Positions 61,701 to 64,000 of a stretch of DNA of 64,000 nucleotides are shown piece by piece. This DNA comes from Primulina eburnea. Its lineage: Eukaryota; Streptophyta; Magnoliopsida; Lamiales; Gesneriaceae. The stretch's first letter is position 1. Every line of letters starts with the position of its first letter. The DNA lies in NCBI RefSeq assembly GCF_022965805.1, contig NC_133104.1, positions 42,638,682-42,702,681 of the forward strand, read 5' to 3'. The position numbers and the translations under genes are program-made. Under the pieces are notes generated by a model. The model was not told where the DNA came from. It made no database searches and saw only the letters and a list, made by a program, of their open reading frames with translations.

Positions 61701-64000
61701 TTTTTGCTTTTATTTACCCCATCTAAATGACTACTTCTTGTTCTGTACCGGTGGACTGTGCTTTCTCTCAGCGCTCTAATGTGTTTTTCCTCAGTTCCCC
61801 AGAAATCGTTTGCAACCAATCTCCTGCAACTAATAACTTTGGCCGACTTCCTGATCAAGATCCTAACTTTTCCTTGCGAGCTCCCATTCATGAATTGGAG
61901 GAACAGGTTCAATTGGATTCTATGTGTGCAAATGCATCAGATACAGAGGAGAAAATTGACATCCCACTCAATTCACCAGATCATTCTAATGGCAAGAAAG
62001 TTTCAGATGATAGTGAAGGGCCGGCTGCTAGCTCTAGTGACGGTGGAAGTGACAGTGATAGTGAAAGTAATAGCAGTGATAGTGGAAGTGGTAGTGAAAG
62101 TAATAGCAGAGAAAAAAGAAGTCCAGTGGGAAGTCGCAGTGGGAGTAGCAGTGATAGTGAAAGTGAGGTATCTTCCAGCAGCAAGCAGGCACCTGATGAA
62201 GATGTTGATATCATGACAAGTGACGATGGCAAAGAACCCGAGCCCGAGTCTCTCTTAAAATCTCCTGCTCAGTCGAGGCCTCTAGACATTGAACCTCTTG
62301 ATATAGGACATTATGAAAAGCAAGATGATTGGGTTTCTGATGTAGTTGAGATTGAGAATGATAATCCTGAAGATGACCTCGAAACTGAAAGGGCTACATG
62401 TAGTTATTTGTTTTCTAATGAAGAAGGTGAAGATATGAAACCATCATCACCAAATCATTACAAGTACTATGAGAGCCAAGGCTATGACAGTGTGGTTAAA
62501 GATGGTTTCAAGCATGGGGAGCCTGATAACTACACAAGATCGTCTAAAGGCAAATCTAAAAGGCAATCTAATGAATGTCATTCTGTTGATAGGCCTTACA
62601 GTAGTAAGAGGTTGAAAGACACGAATTTGAGTCAACCAATTTCTGGGACCATAACCTCTCTTTTCGGTGAGAGTCCTCAAAATTCATCTCCTGATGAACT
62701 TCTAAAAAGCCCCCTTGAGGCGCCTATCAATCAATTGTCCATCAAAGATGCAAGGCATGGTAACTGCGACCCTGACCTTCAAGTAGGCTTTAACCAGGGA
62801 ACACAATCTGGGTCTTTTTCTGAATCTCGGGTGCCAGGTCAAAGATCCTCTGATGCTGTTGGACGGGCTGAGGTCAATTCTAGTGGAAAGAAACTTGGTA
62901 AACAAGACGGTTTGGGTTGTGGTGTGGAGGAGTCTGAAAGAGGCCTTCAAATCAGCGGAAGACTTTGGATGCAGACTCCAAGAAACACGGAGACACTACA
63001 TGAAGATGGTGACACCATTGAAAAACAGATGCTACCAGCAGAATCAATTTCCAGAAAACCAAAGATTATGGTGAAGGCAACTGATGCTGGACGACGTTCT
63101 AAAACGCGAACGGGTTACTCTCCCAAAGATAGCAACACTAATACTGTGGACAGGTCTCTGGTAACGAATGGACGGGACAATAAACTTCAAAGAGAGCTTT
63201 CAGAATTGGAGTTGGGTGAGTTTCGTGAACCCTTACCTGATGAAATACCAGGGCCAAAGAAGCAATTTGAAAAGAAAGGTAAACATAGACAATTAGAAAA
63301 AAAATCAGCTGATTCAGATTCAAATAGAGGAAAGCCCTCTAAAAAGATCACTCCAGGTTCAAGAAAACTTTCCCCACATAATTCTGAAACTGTGGTGTCT
63401 GAAATTCCAGATGGATCATCAAAACCTCAACTCAGAGAAACCAGACATCAGTCATCAGCAGGTCCTACCGAATTTGTCCCTAATCATAATAAAATTCCTG
63501 AAATCAGTAAAAATAGAAATGCAGAACCTGAAACTCAAAGGACAAACTCAGAAGCTAATGGTTACAAAAAAGTTCCTGTTAATGTGACAGATCAGCAGCC
63601 TAGCCTCAAACAAATAGTTGTTTCCCAGTCCGTGAATGAGTTTAAAAAACAGGAGCCCAATATGATTGGTAGCTCAAATGATAGACAAAAAGACACATTT
63701 TTAGGGGGGAGCAACAATGGTATTCAGAAGAGGAGAGAATCTTTCTCAGATAAGAAAAGTTGTTCATATGTGAAGTATGAGAAGGAGGAACCTGAGTTGA
63801 AGAGTCCAATAAAGGATTTCTCTCAGTAAGTTTATAAACACAATGTTGTATTGGATGAACAAATGCTTTGATAAGCTCTAAATTTCATGTTGCAAAACAA
63901 CTTGATTTTGTGGTTCTCAAGTAATTATATGTCATTCCATCTTTAGGTATAAAGAATATGTGAAGGAATATCAAGAGAAGTACGAGAGCTACTTCTCCTT
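55770..64000 (+). CDS. Plant ELL-like RNA polymerase II elongation factor (occludin/ELL domain), 3' end outside window
   Basis: Exons 55770-56120, 57589-57815, 58608-58675, 59911-59982, 60198-60550, 60698-60766, 60845-60930, 61795-63825 and 63947-64000 onward; all phases agree, giving about 1104 residues so far. ATG at 55770 (MYGGSGKLGR); a TTG 33 bases upstream is not used. A Gly/Ser-rich start is followed by FSLVTRNPLNFAMALRLVPD. Exons 5-7 encode a winged-helix-like stretch (FDLRSFIVSLLMEHHADGMS, ALEKAIGEAMP, FKAPGRYYLKPGV) like the end of the ELL N-domain. Exon 8 is a 677-residue disordered, acidic/basic region with an S-D-S-E run (62036-62170). Exon 9 begins YKEYVKEYQEKYESYFS, the start of an OCEL domain. 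Animal ELL promotes Pol II elongation in the super elongation complex in the nucleus; the same role here is inference. Exon 5 has a tandem TAGCAG acceptor. Two broken partial copies lie upstream. Confidence 0.87.

Noticed and set aside
61727..61794. N-terminal extension of the ELL-like exon 8 frame
   Set aside because: The stretch is intron 7 with a good acceptor (TTTTTCCTCAG) at 61794; splicing there keeps the frame from exon 7.
61981..62232. Leu/Ser-rich minus-strand frame
   Set aside because: Antisense of the Ser/Asp run of ELL-like exon 8.
1..64000. tRNA, rRNA, CRISPR or bacterial-type operon features
   Set aside because: I looked for tRNA-like arms and regularly spaced repeats and saw none; the window is eukaryotic.

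Overview
This is plant nuclear DNA. Genes are split by many GT-AG introns, the spacers are AT-rich and full of short non-autonomous transposons, and every recognisable gene belongs to a plant family (FAR1-related, Dof, plant LEA_2/NHL, USP-kinase fusion, PP2A B55, plant ELL-like). Gene content points to a eudicot, perhaps an asterid; I cannot name the species from sequence alone.

Layout. 1-442 (-): start of a SurE-like 5'-nucleotidase gene that runs off the left edge. 2679-5555 (+): FAR1-RELATED SEQUENCE 4-like gene, which I extend by two 3' exons beyond its long first exon. 8505-9281 (-): single-exon LEA_2/NHL membrane protein. 10735-13891 (-): nine-exon USP-domain plus kinase-domain protein of 712 aa. 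13892-29196: about 15 kb without a supportable host gene, holding many MITEs, PIF/Harbinger-like elements, foldbacks, an LTR-like stretch and a decayed endogenous pararetrovirus-like fragment. 29197-35789 (+): fourteen-exon PP2A regulatory subunit B55 (512 aa), with a 580-bp hAT-type element in intron 6.

36361-64000: a direct repetition of one locus (Dof gene followed by an ELL-like elongation-factor gene). Unit 1 is 36361-45607 (Dof intact, ELL copy cut after exon 5 and frameshifted). Unit 2 is 45612-50689 (spacer plus ELL exons 1-2 only, full of one-base deletions). Unit 3 is 50688 onward (Dof intact, ELL intact through exon 9 at the window edge). The two Dof coding sequences look identical, whereas the flanks differ by whole transposon insertions. 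That pattern fits two haplotypes plus a noisy third read-out laid end to end by an assembler at least as well as true tandem duplication.

The commonest repeat is a MITE of about 182 bp built on GTGAGACGGTCTCAC-like palindromes, with at least a dozen copies. Many have matching 9-bp target-site duplications, which points to Mutator-type mobilisation. No operon-like or otherwise linked pathway is apparent; the genes are independent housekeeping, regulatory and stress-type genes. All exon coordinates were derived by hand from reading-frame continuity, splice sites and family knowledge; no alignment or transcript data were available.
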